64,000 nt of DNA, from NCBI GenBank assembly GCA_013297885.1, contig JAAFIR010000010.1:62001-126000 (forward strand). Direction: 5' to 3'. Below are positions 8,651-17,766 of this stretch, one piece after another (positions within the stretch are counted from its first letter, which is position 1; each line of letters starts with the position of its first letter). The stretch comes from Leptospirales bacterium. GTDB lineage: Bacteria > Spirochaetota > Leptospiria > Leptospirales > Leptospiraceae. Position numbers and translations under genes: made by a program. The notes beneath the pieces are model-generated. The model did no database searches. It saw only the letters and a list, made by a program, of their open reading frames with translations, and was not told where the DNA came from.

Positions 8651-9643
8651 ATGAAAATTAAATTTTTCTTGTTCACAATTTTTTTTGGGTTTAGTTTATT
8701 TGCAAAGGATAAAAATTTTGCATTGTTAAATGTATCTTATGACCCGACTAGAGAATTATATTCTGATTATAATAAATTATTTTCAGATAATTGGTTTAAA
8801 AAAACTGGTGATAAATTAACAATCAACCAATCACATGGTGGAAGTGGAAAACAAGCTCGTGCAGTTCTTGATGGTCTTGAAGCAGATGTAATTACACTTG
8901 CACTTGCATATGATATTGATGTTGTTGCTTCAAAAAATTTACTCCCACAAACTTGGCAAAAAAGTTTGCCAAATAATTCTGCTCCATACACTTCAACAAT
9001 TGTGTTTGTTGTGCGAAAAGGAAATCCAAAAGCTATCAAAGACTGGGATGATTTAGTTAAACAAAAAATTTCTGTAATCACTCCAAACCCAAAAACTTCT
9101 GGTGGTGCAAGATGGAATTATTTAGCAGCTTGGGCTTATGCTGAAAAAAAATTCAACAAAGATAAATCGAAAGTTGAAGAGTTTATCAAAACACTTTTTA
9201 AAAATGTTCCAGTTCTAGACACTGGTGCAAGAGGATCCAGTAATACTTTTGGAAAAAATGGACTAGGTGATGTTTTGCTTGCTTGGGAAAATGAAGCGAT
9301 GCTTTTACAAAATGAAATTGGTAAAGATAAAATTGAAATTGTATATCCTAAGATGAGCATTCTCGCAGAACCACCTGTTGCTGTTGTTGAAAAAAATTCA
9401 GACAAACATGGAACGACAGAAATTGCTCGTGAATATTTGAAATTTTTATACAGTGAACCAGCACAAGAAATTATTGCAAAACATGGCTATAGACCAAGAT
9501 CTGCAACTGCATTAAAAAAATTCCAATCCAAATTTCCAAAAATTGAACTAGCAAATTTCGAAACTGTATTTGGCTCATGGGCAAAAGCACAAAAAGATCA
9601 TTTTGCCGATGGCGGAACTTTTGATAAATTGTATTTGAAATAA
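8651..9643 (+). CDS. sbp: Sulfate/thiosulfate-binding periplasmic protein
   Basis: 330 residues with a signal peptide ([19 protein letters not shown]). The mature protein follows the Sbp family closely: [13 protein letters not shown] at the start, [29 protein letters not shown], the [24 protein letters not shown] segment that helps bind the oxyanion, and LAWENEA, GYRPRS near the end. It should deliver sulfate or thiosulfate to an ABC importer, but no cysT/cysW/cysA genes are nearby. AGGAG lies five bases before the ATG. A repeat element separates it from the converging TonB receptor gene. Confidence 0.88.
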   Translation: MKIKFFLFTIFFGFSLFAKDKNFALLNVSYDPTRELYSDYNKLFSDNWFKKTGDKLTINQSHGGSGKQARAVLDGLEADVITLALAYDIDVVASKNLLPQTWQKSLPNNSAPYTSTIVFVVRKGNPKAIKDWDDLVKQKISVITPNPKTSGGARWNYLAAWAYAEKKFNKDKSKVEEFIKTLFKNVPVLDTGARGSSNTFGKNGLGDVLLAWENEAMLLQNEIGKDKIEIVYPKMSILAEPPVAVVEKNSDKHGTTEIAREYLKFLYSEPAQEIIAKHGYRPRSATALKKFQSKFPKIELANFETVFGSWAKAQKDHFADGGTFDKLYLK

Positions 9644-9730
9644 AAAATTATTTATTTGAATCTCTTCTTTTAAAATTAAAATTATTTTTGAGATTTAAAA
9701 AATTAAATGAAGATTTTTTTTTCAATACTA

Positions 9731-9847
9731 GCGAAAGAGATTGAAGCGTTTCTGAATAGGTGGACTTTAGTCCACCCATTCAGAAGTAGCGAAAAGCTCA
9801 GTTTTTTTTGTAGAGAACTGAATAGTCTCTACAAAAAAAATTCGCCC
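9731..9847 (+). repeat. Two-hairpin intergenic element, subfamily A, copy 3
   Basis: GCGAAAGAGATTGAAGCG, hairpin 1 (TTCTGAAT/ATTCAGAA enclosing GGTGGA-CTTTAG-TCCACC), GTAGCGAAAAGCTCAG, hairpin 2 (TTTTTTTTGTAGAGA/TCTCTACAAAAAAAA), TTCGCCC. It lies between the converging sbp and TonB receptor genes and ends 28 bases from the receptor's stop. Confidence 0.88.
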
Positions 9848-9874
9848 AAATCTTTTTATCAATTTTAAATTAGC

Positions 9875-12637
9875 CTAAAATACCGCACCAAAACCTAAAT
9901 AAAATGATCTTCCATCTGCAGGTAAAATTCCAGGACCTGGATAACCACCTGCTCTTCTAGTTGCATAAACTCTATTTTCAAGATTGTTCACACCACCTCT
10001 AATACTAAAAATTTCGTTAATGTTCCAAACAAATGAAATATCTGAAACTTTATAGCCCGGAAGTTTTCCAACTTGAGAATTTGTATCTAGTGAAGTTAGA
10101 GATCCATTTTGGTTTAAAGTATTACCTTGAAGAGGTGAAAAAGAATTATTTGCATCAGTATACACATGAGAAGTTTGAGAATTTTGTAAAGTCATCGAAA
10201 ATATTTTTTTGAAAGTATATGTGAGTCCAAGTCTTGTAACTCGATCAGGTGCGTTTTCCACTCGATTGCCCACAATTCCTAGGTCTTTAAAATTTCCATT
10301 ATCTGGTAAAAATAAAGTTCCGTTTTGTTGTCCAACTAAATCTCTAAATGCTGGATTTGAAATTGCAATTGGAACATCTGATCGAACATATTTTGCATCA
10401 ATTCTTGCATGAGACACAAATCCAGAAACTGTTCCCCATTGAGTGTTTTCAAAAAAATGTGTAATTGGATCATACTCCATAAACATTTCCACACCACGAC
10501 TCAAACTATCTCCCGTGTTTGTTCTCAAATTTTGGGATTGAAGTCCTGTGTTACTTGCAATTACTGAATTTAAGTCTGATCTTCGATTGCTTGCAATTGT
10601 ACCTACACGATTATTGTATTTGAGTTGAAATGCACCAGCATCAAATGTGAAAAAATTTCCAATCACACCTCTATAACCTGTGTCTGCATTGTATCCAGTA
10701 GAATTTTTTAATTTTGTATCAACTTCATCAAGTGTTGTGCTAGGTGCATAAATATCTTGGTAAAGAACTGGTCTATATGCTTGGGTATAATTTGCATAAA
10801 TATTTGTGCCTGATGTAACTTTGTATTGGGTACCAAGACCACCTAACACCACTTTGTTGCTAACAGATTCTGGAATTGCCATTAGAATTGGAGTTGTGCG
10901 ATTATCGTCTAACAGTATTCTACCGCTAGTTCCTGAATTAGTTTTATTTGTGCTGAGATGTCCACTTACAGAAGACTCAATCCATTCGTATCTCACACCA
11001 GGAGAAATACTAAATTTTTCATTTACTTTTAATAAATGTTCATAGAACACAGCGTGATTTCTAGTTTGGAATTTTAAAGAAGCATCTCGCATTGTAAAAT
11101 CACCAACTCGATTTGTTTCACTTAAAGAGTAATTAATTCCTCTTGTGCCGTTTGAATTTCTGATTCTATCTGTGTTTCCAATAAATCTTCTCACACCAAA
11201 TGAAGAAGTATTTTCCATCCCAAATAATTGGTATGTGTGAATCATTCTAGCTTCAATTCCATGATTTCGATACCAGTCTCTATCAATTTGTCTTGCACCA
11301 AAATCGTTGTCGATGTTAAAAGCTGTGTTTCCTGTTCTTGCTAAATCTTGTTGGTTAATTGATCCAAGTCGTCCGACTGAATTTCTTTCACCAACTAGTC
11401 CAAATGCTTTTACTGTAAGTTTTGTTTTTTCAGCTATATCATAGTCCAAAGTTACAACAGGTAAATTCCAAGGAGCTGAAAACCAATTTCTAGCACGGTT
11501 TGATTGACGAGGATTAATTTCATTTTGTAAACCTTGATTTACATTTTCTGTTGTTCTAAAATTTGATAAAATTGGATCGTATTGAAATTGTCCATCAGTG
11601 AGTCCACCAGGTTGACGGCTTTCATATTGAGAACGAGTGTATTCCAATCCAATTTTAATTTTGTCAGTGAGCTTGTAAGACAAATTTACAAAACCAGTTT
11701 GGATTTTATAGTTTCCATTATTTCTCCAACCATCAGCAGATCTGTTATGATAAAATACAAAATAACTCATTCGTCCAGATGTTCCACCAACAGAATTGTA
11801 TGAATTGAATAAATTATATGAACCACCAGTTTGTCTTGTTTCTACTTGAAAAGGTTTTGTTGGGTGAGCTTTTTTTGTAACATAGTTTACCATTCCACCA
11901 AATTGTGGACCATATTGCAAAGCACCTGCTCCTCGGATAATTTCAATTTTATCAACAGCTTCGAGTGGCGGAGTGTAATAAGCTTCTGGATAACCAAATG
12001 CATCTGAGGCAATATCATATCCATTTTGTCTCACGTTAAATTCCCACATACGATTTGGGTTTAGTCCACGAGATGCAATTCCAGTTTGAATTCCAGAGCC
12101 ATCATTTTCCCAAACTTGAATGCCTGGAACTTTTGCATAAACTTGTCGTGAATTGTTCAAAGCTAGATTTGCATTTGTTTTGTTAATATCGATCACTTCA
12201 TTTTTTTTTCCTGCATAAATGGATGTGCCTTTTACATCGTTATAATAACCTACTGAAGATGGATTTCGTTCACCGCGAATTTCAATTCCACCAGAAGTGT
12301 TTTTTTCTTTTATTTCATCTGTAGACTTAAGATTATCTGCATTAACTTCTTTTGAATCTTTTACTGGTTCAGATTTGGATTCTTTAGATTCATTAGCAGT
12401 ATTAATACTTTCTTTTACATCTTTAATTTCTTTAGAAGGCTCAGAATTCGTAGTTTCTTTAGAATCTTTTGGTTCTGAAATCTCATTTACTGTATCCTTT
12501 ACTTCTTTGGAATCGTTTGCCGTTTTTTTTGCTTGTTTAGCAACTTTTGTCGCTTTAGTAGGTGTTTTTGCTGTATTTTGCGAATATAAGATAGTTATGC
12601 AAAAAAATGGGATTAGAATTGTTATGAATTTTTTCAA
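9875..12637 (-). CDS. TonB-dependent outer-membrane receptor, FecA-like
   Basis: 920 residues, long for the family because of an N-terminal Lys/Glu/Asp/Ser-rich stretch (residues about 22-115) after the signal peptide. The plug domain follows (VPGIQVWENDGSG, ASRGLNPNR, VDKIEIIRGAGALQYGPQFGGMVNYVTKK), then a 22-strand barrel ending in YLGFGAVF. The plug most resembles Fe(III)-dicitrate receptors. The start is TTG at 12637, chosen because AGGAG sits six bases before it. A Fur-like box lies 58-72 bases upstream, so iron control is likely. No exbB/exbD/tonB genes are in the window. Confidence 0.88.
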   Translation of the reverse strand: MKKFITILIPFFCITILYSQNTAKTPTKATKVAKQAKKTANDSKEVKDTVNEISEPKDSKETTNSEPSKEIKDVKESINTANESKESKSEPVKDSKEVNADNLKSTDEIKEKNTSGGIEIRGERNPSSVGYYNDVKGTSIYAGKKNEVIDINKTNANLALNNSRQVYAKVPGIQVWENDGSGIQTGIASRGLNPNRMWEFNVRQNGYDIASDAFGYPEAYYTPPLEAVDKIEIIRGAGALQYGPQFGGMVNYVTKKAHPTKPFQVETRQTGGSYNLFNSYNSVGGTSGRMSYFVFYHNRSADGWRNNGNYKIQTGFVNLSYKLTDKIKIGLEYTRSQYESRQPGGLTDGQFQYDPILSNFRTTENVNQGLQNEINPRQSNRARNWFSAPWNLPVVTLDYDIAEKTKLTVKAFGLVGERNSVGRLGSINQQDLARTGNTAFNIDNDFGARQIDRDWYRNHGIEARMIHTYQLFGMENTSSFGVRRFIGNTDRIRNSNGTRGINYSLSETNRVGDFTMRDASLKFQTRNHAVFYEHLLKVNEKFSISPGVRYEWIESSVSGHLSTNKTNSGTSGRILLDDNRTTPILMAIPESVSNKVVLGGLGTQYKVTSGTNIYANYTQAYRPVLYQDIYAPSTTLDEVDTKLKNSTGYNADTGYRGVIGNFFTFDAGAFQLKYNNRVGTIASNRRSDLNSVIASNTGLQSQNLRTNTGDSLSRGVEMFMEYDPITHFFENTQWGTVSGFVSHARIDAKYVRSDVPIAISNPAFRDLVGQQNGTLFLPDNGNFKDLGIVGNRVENAPDRVTRLGLTYTFKKIFSMTLQNSQTSHVYTDANNSFSPLQGNTLNQNGSLTSLDTNSQVGKLPGYKVSDISFVWNINEIFSIRGGVNNLENRVYATRRAGGYPGPGILPADGRSFYLGFGAVF

Positions 12638-12694
12638 ATTTTTCTCCTAATAATAATGATTTTTAGACTCAAAATCAGCTTAATTGTTCACGAT

Positions 12695-12709
12695 TGAGAC
12701 TTATTCTCA
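12695..12709 (-). promoter_or_regulatory. Fur-like box upstream of the TonB receptor
   Basis: On the receptor's strand the sequence is TGAGAATAAGTCTCA, a 7-1-7 inverted repeat with six of seven positions paired and close to the TGAGAATNATTCTCA type of Fur operator. It sits where a promoter would be expected for a gene starting at 12637. Confidence 0.5.
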
Positions 12710-12763
12710 GTGTCATAATTGTAATAGCCTGAATTTTGAAAAGCAAAATCAATTTAAGGATTT

Positions 12764-12925
12764 GGGAGTTCCCATTTTGAAAATAAAAAAAAAGGAGTTC
12801 CGTCTAAGTTCGTTTTTTTGTAATAAGTTTCTATTTTCAAAATGGTCGTGCTTGAAAAGGGTTCCGTCTTCGCAAGCTCAGACTTGCTTAGCTCTTCGAG
12901 CTGCAACCTTTTCAATCACTAACTC
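12764..12925 (-). repeat. Two-hairpin intergenic element, subfamily B, copy 1
   Basis: Begins GGGAGTTCCCATTTTGAAAATA and returns as TATTTTCAAAATGG (long hairpin 2). It continues GTCGTGCTTGAAAAGGGTTCCG, a structured core with GCAAGCTCAGACTTGC and AGCTCTTCGAGCT, and ends GCAACCTTTTCAATCACTAACTC. The layout parallels subfamily A, but the outer ends are GGGAG/CTC instead of GGGCG/CGC. The end abuts the stop of the next minus-strand gene. The other part of this gap (12638-12763) holds the receptor's promoter region. Confidence 0.75.
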
Positions 12926-13590
12926 TAGGAATTGGAAAAATTTTCAGATTGAAGTTTAACCAGATAGGAAATTTGAATTGTATATAAAATTGTTGAAAAA
13001 CTAGATATTAAAAAATTTAGGCAAGCATACCAAGCATAGTTTAAAATATTTTCATAAATCCAGTTTGAGCAATAAGTTATAAACAAAGTGAAAATGAAAA
13101 ATACAAAAAAATTTTTAAATTCTTTAAAAGTAAAAATTTTAAATACTTCTTTAAAGCTAAAGGTTGTTTTTAATCTGTATAAACAATTTGAATGAGTGAT
13201 TTGAATATAAAAAATCAGTGCAATTACAAATATATTATATCTATTAGCAGAAATATCTTTAATCAGTGCATCAACTTTTTTTGGATTATATGTAATCAAA
13301 ATTAGGAAAATTAGTATTAAAGGAATAATAAAAGTTAGACAACAAAAAATTCCACCTCCGAAAAAAGATTTGAAAAATTTTCCAAATGAAATATTTTCAC
13401 TGTCTCCAATTTTTTTTCTTAAATCGAATAAATAAAACATCATTAGAAGTAAGTCTAGAAATAGTATAATACTCAAATAAGTTTGATCAATTTCAATTTT
13501 AAAAATTATTTGGACCAAATTGGGAATATTTAATAATAGTGTAGCGATAAAAAATGGAATTGAAAAACTTTCTTTTAGATATTGAATCAT
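12925..13590 (-). CDS. Integral membrane protein of unknown function
   Basis: 221 residues with about six hydrophobic segments (near 12-32, 39-57, 74-102, 116-132, 152-172, 184-210). The start MIQYLKESFSIPF and the broken helix-helix layout recall DUF4013-type membrane proteins, a weak likeness only. The ATG at 13590 has AAAGGA eight bases upstream. A 47-residue ORF lies directly upstream on the same strand and may be in the same transcript. Confidence 0.6.
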   Translation of the reverse strand: MIQYLKESFSIPFFIATLLLNIPNLVQIIFKIEIDQTYLSIILFLDLLLMMFYLFDLRKKIGDSENISFGKFFKSFFGGGIFCCLTFIIPLILIFLILITYNPKKVDALIKDISANRYNIFVIALIFYIQITHSNCLYRLKTTFSFKEVFKIFTFKEFKNFFVFFIFTLFITYCSNWIYENILNYAWYACLNFLISSFSTILYTIQISYLVKLQSENFSNS

Positions 13591-13603
13591 GACGCTGTCC
13601 TTT

Positions 13604-13747
13604 TTAACTATTTTCTTCTCTATACTTTTTTGGGCATTTTTTTTCTTTAACTTCTGTAATGGATTTTATTTTAAGATGATGACGGAACTGTCCTTTGCCC
13701 TCTAAAAATTTTTGAACATCTTGATTTTTTGAATTTTTAAATTTCAT
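13604..13747 (-). CDS. Small hypothetical ORF, 47 residues
   Basis: ATG at 13747, TAA at 13604-13606, ending 13 bases before the membrane protein's ATG. The product is basic and lysine-rich (GKGQFRHHLKIKSITEVKEKK near the middle). The DNA coding GKGQFRHH contains AAAGGACAGTTCCGTCAT, nearly repeating the AAAGGACAGCGTCAT that serves as ribosome site and start of the next gene. Either could be a local duplication. No family is recognised and the ribosome site is weak. Confidence 0.3.
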   Translation of the reverse strand: MKFKNSKNQDVQKFLEGKGQFRHHLKIKSITEVKEKKCPKKYREENS

Positions 13748-13839
13748 AATTTAAACAAAAAATAATTCTTTAGGAAATTAATACAAGGAGTTTTTAGTTA
13801 AAGAAATAATTTATTTTGAATTAAAATATTTTAAAACTT

Positions 13840-15189
13840 TTAAATATAATTTAAAATTTTTTCTGCCTCTCTCAGCCCACTTAAATAAGCACCATGTACA
13901 GTAGCTCGATATTTTGTAGAAGTATGTTCTCCAGCAAAAAAAATTTTATTATTCACTGATTTAGATAATTTATCAAAATCATCAGAGGTTGTTCCATTAG
14001 TTGGAAAAGAATAACAACCAAAAGCGTTTTTATTTTCTCCCCATTTTGTTCTGAGCAAATTTTTGGGATTGGGAATTTTATTTCCATAAATAATTTTTAA
14101 ATGCCCCATTATTTCTTCTATGATTTCTGAGTTACTTAGGGTCTCTGAAATATAAGCATACTTTCCAAATGAAAAAGTCATCAGTGCGTTATACTCAGTA
14201 AACTTTTTTAAATTTAAAAAATAATTAAATTTTCCTTTAGTATCAGGTGTAATACCGATGTACTGCAGGCTTGTATCCCAAAATGCTTTTTCCCAAAGCA
14301 ATAAAAATTTGTTTACATTTCCCATTTTTAAATTTTGAATTATATCTATTTTTTCTTGAGGAAGATTTGGACTAAATTGGATAATCTTTTTTTTAAGAAC
14401 TCCAAGAGGAACTGTTAGCACCACAAAATCTGATTCAAAAATTTCATTTTTAGTTTTGGTTATAATTTTTTCACTTCTATAGTCTATTTCAGAAACTGGA
14501 CTGTTTAATTTAATATTCAAACCTTTAGCAAAATAATCTGCTAATTTTCCGTATCCATTTGTTATAATTACATCCTCACCTTCAAAAACTTCATCATCTT
14601 GAAAATAAAGTGAAGAAATTTCTGATATATCTCCACCGATATCAAATTCTAAATCAGCTGATAACATAAATTTCCAAAAAGGTTGTTCTAATTTTTTTGG
14701 ATAAAGAGTTTTAAATACTTCTTCAAAACTATTATTTTTATCTCCATTTTTAATTATTTCTTCTTGTGCATTTTTATAATTTATTGTAAGAGTATCTATA
14801 TAATTTTCAGTATATAAATTGCCTTTTTTATTATAAATTTCTACATTATCATTTACAGTTAAAAAAGTTTTAATCCCAGCTTCTTTTGCTAATTTAGTAA
14901 TTGGATTTTCTTTGGGTGAATGAATCCAGCTAGCGCCTTGGTCAAATGCGATCCCTAAACTATAATCCGTTTTTATTCTTCCTCCAATTTTGGTATCTGA
15001 TTCTAAAACTAGAACATCAAATCCATTTTGTTGAAGCTTATTGGCACAAGCTAAACCGGAAATTCCCGCTCCAATTACAAGAACTGATTTTTTTTTGGAG
15101 GATATTTTTATTGGATTAGAAAAAATTTTTTGAAGTTGAATTAAAGCACTAATAAAACTAATATTTTGAAAAAATTTTTTACGATTCAT
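13840..15189 (-). CDS. Flavin-containing amine oxidase, exported type
   Basis: 449 residues. The FAD-binding Rossmann motif VLVIGAGISGLACANKL lies near residue 36, followed by LESDTKIGGRIKT and FDQGASWIH, both standard for monoamine/polyamine oxidases. The C-terminal FFAGEHTSTKYRATVHGAYLSGLREA closes the FAD site. The N-terminus MNRKKFFQNISFISAL resembles a Tat-like or membrane-anchoring signal (Arg-Lys rather than Arg-Arg). It oxidises an amine using FAD; the substrate is not readable. It follows an ATP-grasp gene by 13 bases on the same strand, suggesting a joint task. Confidence 0.82.
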   Translation of the reverse strand: MNRKKFFQNISFISALIQLQKIFSNPIKISSKKKSVLVIGAGISGLACANKLQQNGFDVLVLESDTKIGGRIKTDYSLGIAFDQGASWIHSPKENPITKLAKEAGIKTFLTVNDNVEIYNKKGNLYTENYIDTLTINYKNAQEEIIKNGDKNNSFEEVFKTLYPKKLEQPFWKFMLSADLEFDIGGDISEISSLYFQDDEVFEGEDVIITNGYGKLADYFAKGLNIKLNSPVSEIDYRSEKIITKTKNEIFESDFVVLTVPLGVLKKKIIQFSPNLPQEKIDIIQNLKMGNVNKFLLLWEKAFWDTSLQYIGITPDTKGKFNYFLNLKKFTEYNALMTFSFGKYAYISETLSNSEIIEEIMGHLKIIYGNKIPNPKNLLRTKWGENKNAFGCYSFPTNGTTSDDFDKLSKSVNNKIFFAGEHTSTKYRATVHGAYLSGLREAEKILNYI

Positions 15190-15202
15190 TCTTTATTAGA
15201 CA

Positions 15203-16276
15203 TTAATCAGATTCTATCTTTTTGAAATTCCTAAAAAACTCAAAATAGGATTTTAAAATAACTTTTGAAGTTGGGACTTTCATTCCCGATAATTTATTTT
15301 TTTTTGCTATTAAAAATAAATTATCCCATTGTTTCCATAAAGTTTTATAAGCATAAAAAATAGAATTTTTTCTATCATAAATATGAGTTGATTCAGCTTC
15401 AGATCCGTTAAATTCCAAAATTTTAAAATCTTTCCCATTATTCAGAGAGTTTTCATCTTTAAATTTTATATCAGCTCTACCAAATTCAAAACCTTCAACA
15501 GAGGAAAAAATTTCTATGAGTTTTTCTAAAGTTTTATCTTTTATATCAACAATTCCATCCTCAAAAATTGCACCTTGGCAATGATTTCCCGTTTTACAAA
15601 TTTGAAAATCACCTTTTGGAATAGTTTGATTTAACTTGGAAGAATTTTTTTGAAAATAAATTTTTGCTAAATATTTTGCACGTTTATCTCTAAAAATTAA
15701 TTCTTTTAAAGTTTTATCTCCATTTGATTTCAATTTAGGTAAAATTTTTCTAGTGATAGAAGTGATTCTTTTATCTCCATTTGGATATTTAATATAAAAT
15801 ACTCCATATTCTTTTTCAAAATTAATATACTCTTGAATTAAAAAATTTTTTTTACAAATTTCGAAATAATTCTTGAGGTCTGAAATTTCTTTTATTAATT
15901 TTACTCCATTACCTCGATGTGATTTATCAGGTTTTGCAATAAATGGAAAACTGATTTGATTTATATTTATTTTTTTGATAATAGAATCTAAATTATCTTC
16001 ACTGGAATCTACTAATATAGTTTTAGCTATAAATTCTTTATGATTAAAAAAAATCTTTAACATATCATATTTTGAATCAAAAGAAGTTCCACCATATTCG
16101 AAACAAGGGTTGATATACAGAATCGCTTTTGGATTTATTTTGTGTTTTATACAAAGCAAAATATAAAAAAAAGGAATGGGAAAATAAAAAATATTTCCAT
16201 TCCAAAATTCCCAGTATCTTAATGAAGATATTTTGTAATAAAAAATTTTTAGTTTATCTAAGAAGTTTAATTTCAT
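15203..16276 (-). CDS. ATP-grasp ligase-like protein
   Basis: 357 residues. The ATP-grasp core is visible: SFPFIAKPDKSHRGNGVKLI (ATP-binding Lys and glycine loop), NFLIQEYINFEKEYGVFYI (hinge and second lysine-side strand), and FGRADIKFKD ... KILEFNGSEAE, where Asp and Glu/Asn would bind magnesium. These enzymes join a carboxylate to an amine through an acyl-phosphate. The N-terminal part (PIPFFYILLCIKHKINPK, YINPCFEYGG) resembles D-alanine-D-alanine-ligase-like proteins of unknown substrate. Its gene runs straight into the amine oxidase, forming a two-gene operon. Confidence 0.72.
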   Translation of the reverse strand: MKLNFLDKLKIFYYKISSLRYWEFWNGNIFYFPIPFFYILLCIKHKINPKAILYINPCFEYGGTSFDSKYDMLKIFFNHKEFIAKTILVDSSEDNLDSIIKKININQISFPFIAKPDKSHRGNGVKLIKEISDLKNYFEICKKNFLIQEYINFEKEYGVFYIKYPNGDKRITSITRKILPKLKSNGDKTLKELIFRDKRAKYLAKIYFQKNSSKLNQTIPKGDFQICKTGNHCQGAIFEDGIVDIKDKTLEKLIEIFSSVEGFEFGRADIKFKDENSLNNGKDFKILEFNGSEAESTHIYDRKNSIFYAYKTLWKQWDNLFLIAKKNKLSGMKVPTSKVILKSYFEFFRNFKKIESD

Positions 16277-16338
16277 TTGTGTTATACAATAATTATAAGT
16301 TTTATCAAATTTGTTACAAATTTTCTAATATATACAAG

Positions 16339-16448
16339 CGATAGAGATACAAAATGTCGCTTTAGCGAGTCACTGCCATAGGCACGTGACCAAGCATTTT
16401 GTAGCTCGGGTCAGTTCTAGAATTTGTTCTCTAGAACTGACATCGCCC
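16339..16448 (+). repeat. Two-hairpin intergenic element, subfamily A, copy 4 (divergent)
   Basis: Starts GCGATAGAGAT. Hairpin 1 has arms ACAAAATG/CATTTTGT with a GTCAC/GTGAC inner part. Then AGCTCGGG, hairpin 2 TCAGTTCTAGAA/TTCTAGAACTGA, and TCGCCC. It lacks the T/A tracts of most copies. It ends six bases from the stop of the Tim44-like gene. Confidence 0.75.
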
Positions 16449-16454
16449 AAAAAA

Positions 16455-17765
16455 TCAATAATCTTCTATGGTGGTTAACAACCAGTCGTTAACCACTTTT
16501 GGAATTGGGTGATTACAATATTCACAAGCATGTGCATCAGAGTCTGGGTAAGGTGCTCCACAATTTGTACAAGAGTTTTCAGCTAGTCCAGAATTTTTAT
16601 TTGCTGATGGAGCTAAACTCAAAGTGAACAAGGATTCTTCAGGATTAAAATTTTGACTCCATTGAATATAAACTTCTGCAAATATTTCATCCCCTTCAAA
16701 ATAAATTTCTTTTAAATCCACAGCACCCACAGCGATATCTGAATAAAGAATTTTTTCACTGATCCAATTATTCGCTAAGTCGATCTTACAATCTCTTTTG
16801 ATTGGTTCGACTGATCCAACTGCCAAAGACTCCATATATCTCCAAAATAAATACGAAGCTCTATCTTCTATAATTTGTTTTGCAGCAAGTTTATTTTTTG
16901 CTTTGAATTCAGATAGGTTTATATTTTTTGAGCTTTGTGATTCGTTCCAGACTTCAACTTGTGTGATTTCAGCAAGAACCCAGTCATATTCTCCTGAGTT
17001 AATTATAGTATGGCAATGATTACATTGGTTTGATTCTCCCAGTCCTTCAATTGGAGCACCACAGTTAGGACAATTACCCTCTAACAATGATTTGCCTTTA
17101 AAAGTTTTTCCAGTTTTTTTTCTAACAAAAGAAAAAATTTCAGTGTATGGAGTTTGTCTAGCTTCAGAAAAAAGTTTTTCGATTACTTCTTTTGAAACAT
17201 CATAACCTAAGTTTAAGTCTTTAGCATAAGCAAAAATTTGAATATGTGCAGTTTGGTAATCTTCATCTGTTGCAACTTCAATTAAATCAACACTACTTAA
17301 CGCCCAGTGTTGCATTACGTTTTTGATACCTTGTTTTTTCATGAGGTCTAGTTGGATTTTAAATCTATTGTACACACCTGCTGAAACAAGGTTACGAACA
17401 TTACCCATTTTATTTTCACACCAAGCTTTGTTTAATTTTTCAACAAGTGTTCCCACATTTTTTTGGAATTGTAAAGCATCAAATTCTGGATCGTGGGATT
17501 GAATATTCTGAACAAGATTCCCATTTGGTTCGTAATAATTTGTTTCTATTTCTTCTTTTTTTGCATCCTTATTTTTCAAAATCCATTCAGAAAAAAGATA
17601 CACAATCGCTGATAAAATAAAAATCCATGTAAAAAAAATAATTGCACCTGGACTATCAATTTCAGCATTTTTTTTCAAAATATTTGTGATTGAATCTTTC
17701 TCCATTCCGGCAAAAATTAAAAAAGAAATCAAAAAATATAAAGTATAAATTACAAAATTTTTCAT
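16455..17765 (-). CDS. Membrane-anchored Tim44-like domain protein with two zinc ribbons
   Basis: 436 residues. Two membrane helices (residues 4-20 and 41-62) are followed by a Tim44-like/NTF2-fold domain at about 95-215 (NKAWCENKMGNVRNLVSAGVYNRF). A zinc ribbon follows with Cys232, Cys235, Cys248, Cys251 (CPNCGAP ... CNHC), then a second domain and a C-terminal ribbon (CTNCGAP ... CEYC). Tim44-like domains bind membranes or proteins. It is the last gene of an operon with the Gly-Ser-rich and TPM-domain proteins, one base after its neighbour. The function of the set is unknown. Confidence 0.7.
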   Translation of the reverse strand: MKNFVIYTLYFLISFLIFAGMEKDSITNILKKNAEIDSPGAIIFFTWIFILSAIVYLFSEWILKNKDAKKEEIETNYYEPNGNLVQNIQSHDPEFDALQFQKNVGTLVEKLNKAWCENKMGNVRNLVSAGVYNRFKIQLDLMKKQGIKNVMQHWALSSVDLIEVATDEDYQTAHIQIFAYAKDLNLGYDVSKEVIEKLFSEARQTPYTEIFSFVRKKTGKTFKGKSLLEGNCPNCGAPIEGLGESNQCNHCHTIINSGEYDWVLAEITQVEVWNESQSSKNINLSEFKAKNKLAAKQIIEDRASYLFWRYMESLAVGSVEPIKRDCKIDLANNWISEKILYSDIAVGAVDLKEIYFEGDEIFAEVYIQWSQNFNPEESLFTLSLAPSANKNSGLAENSCTNCGAPYPDSDAHACEYCNHPIPKVVNDWLLTTIEDY

Positions 17766-17766
17766 T

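Noticed and set aside
12297-12650. Plus-strand frame antisense to the TonB receptor's N-terminus
   Set aside because: It mirrors the Lys/Glu/Ser-rich stretch and has no independent support.
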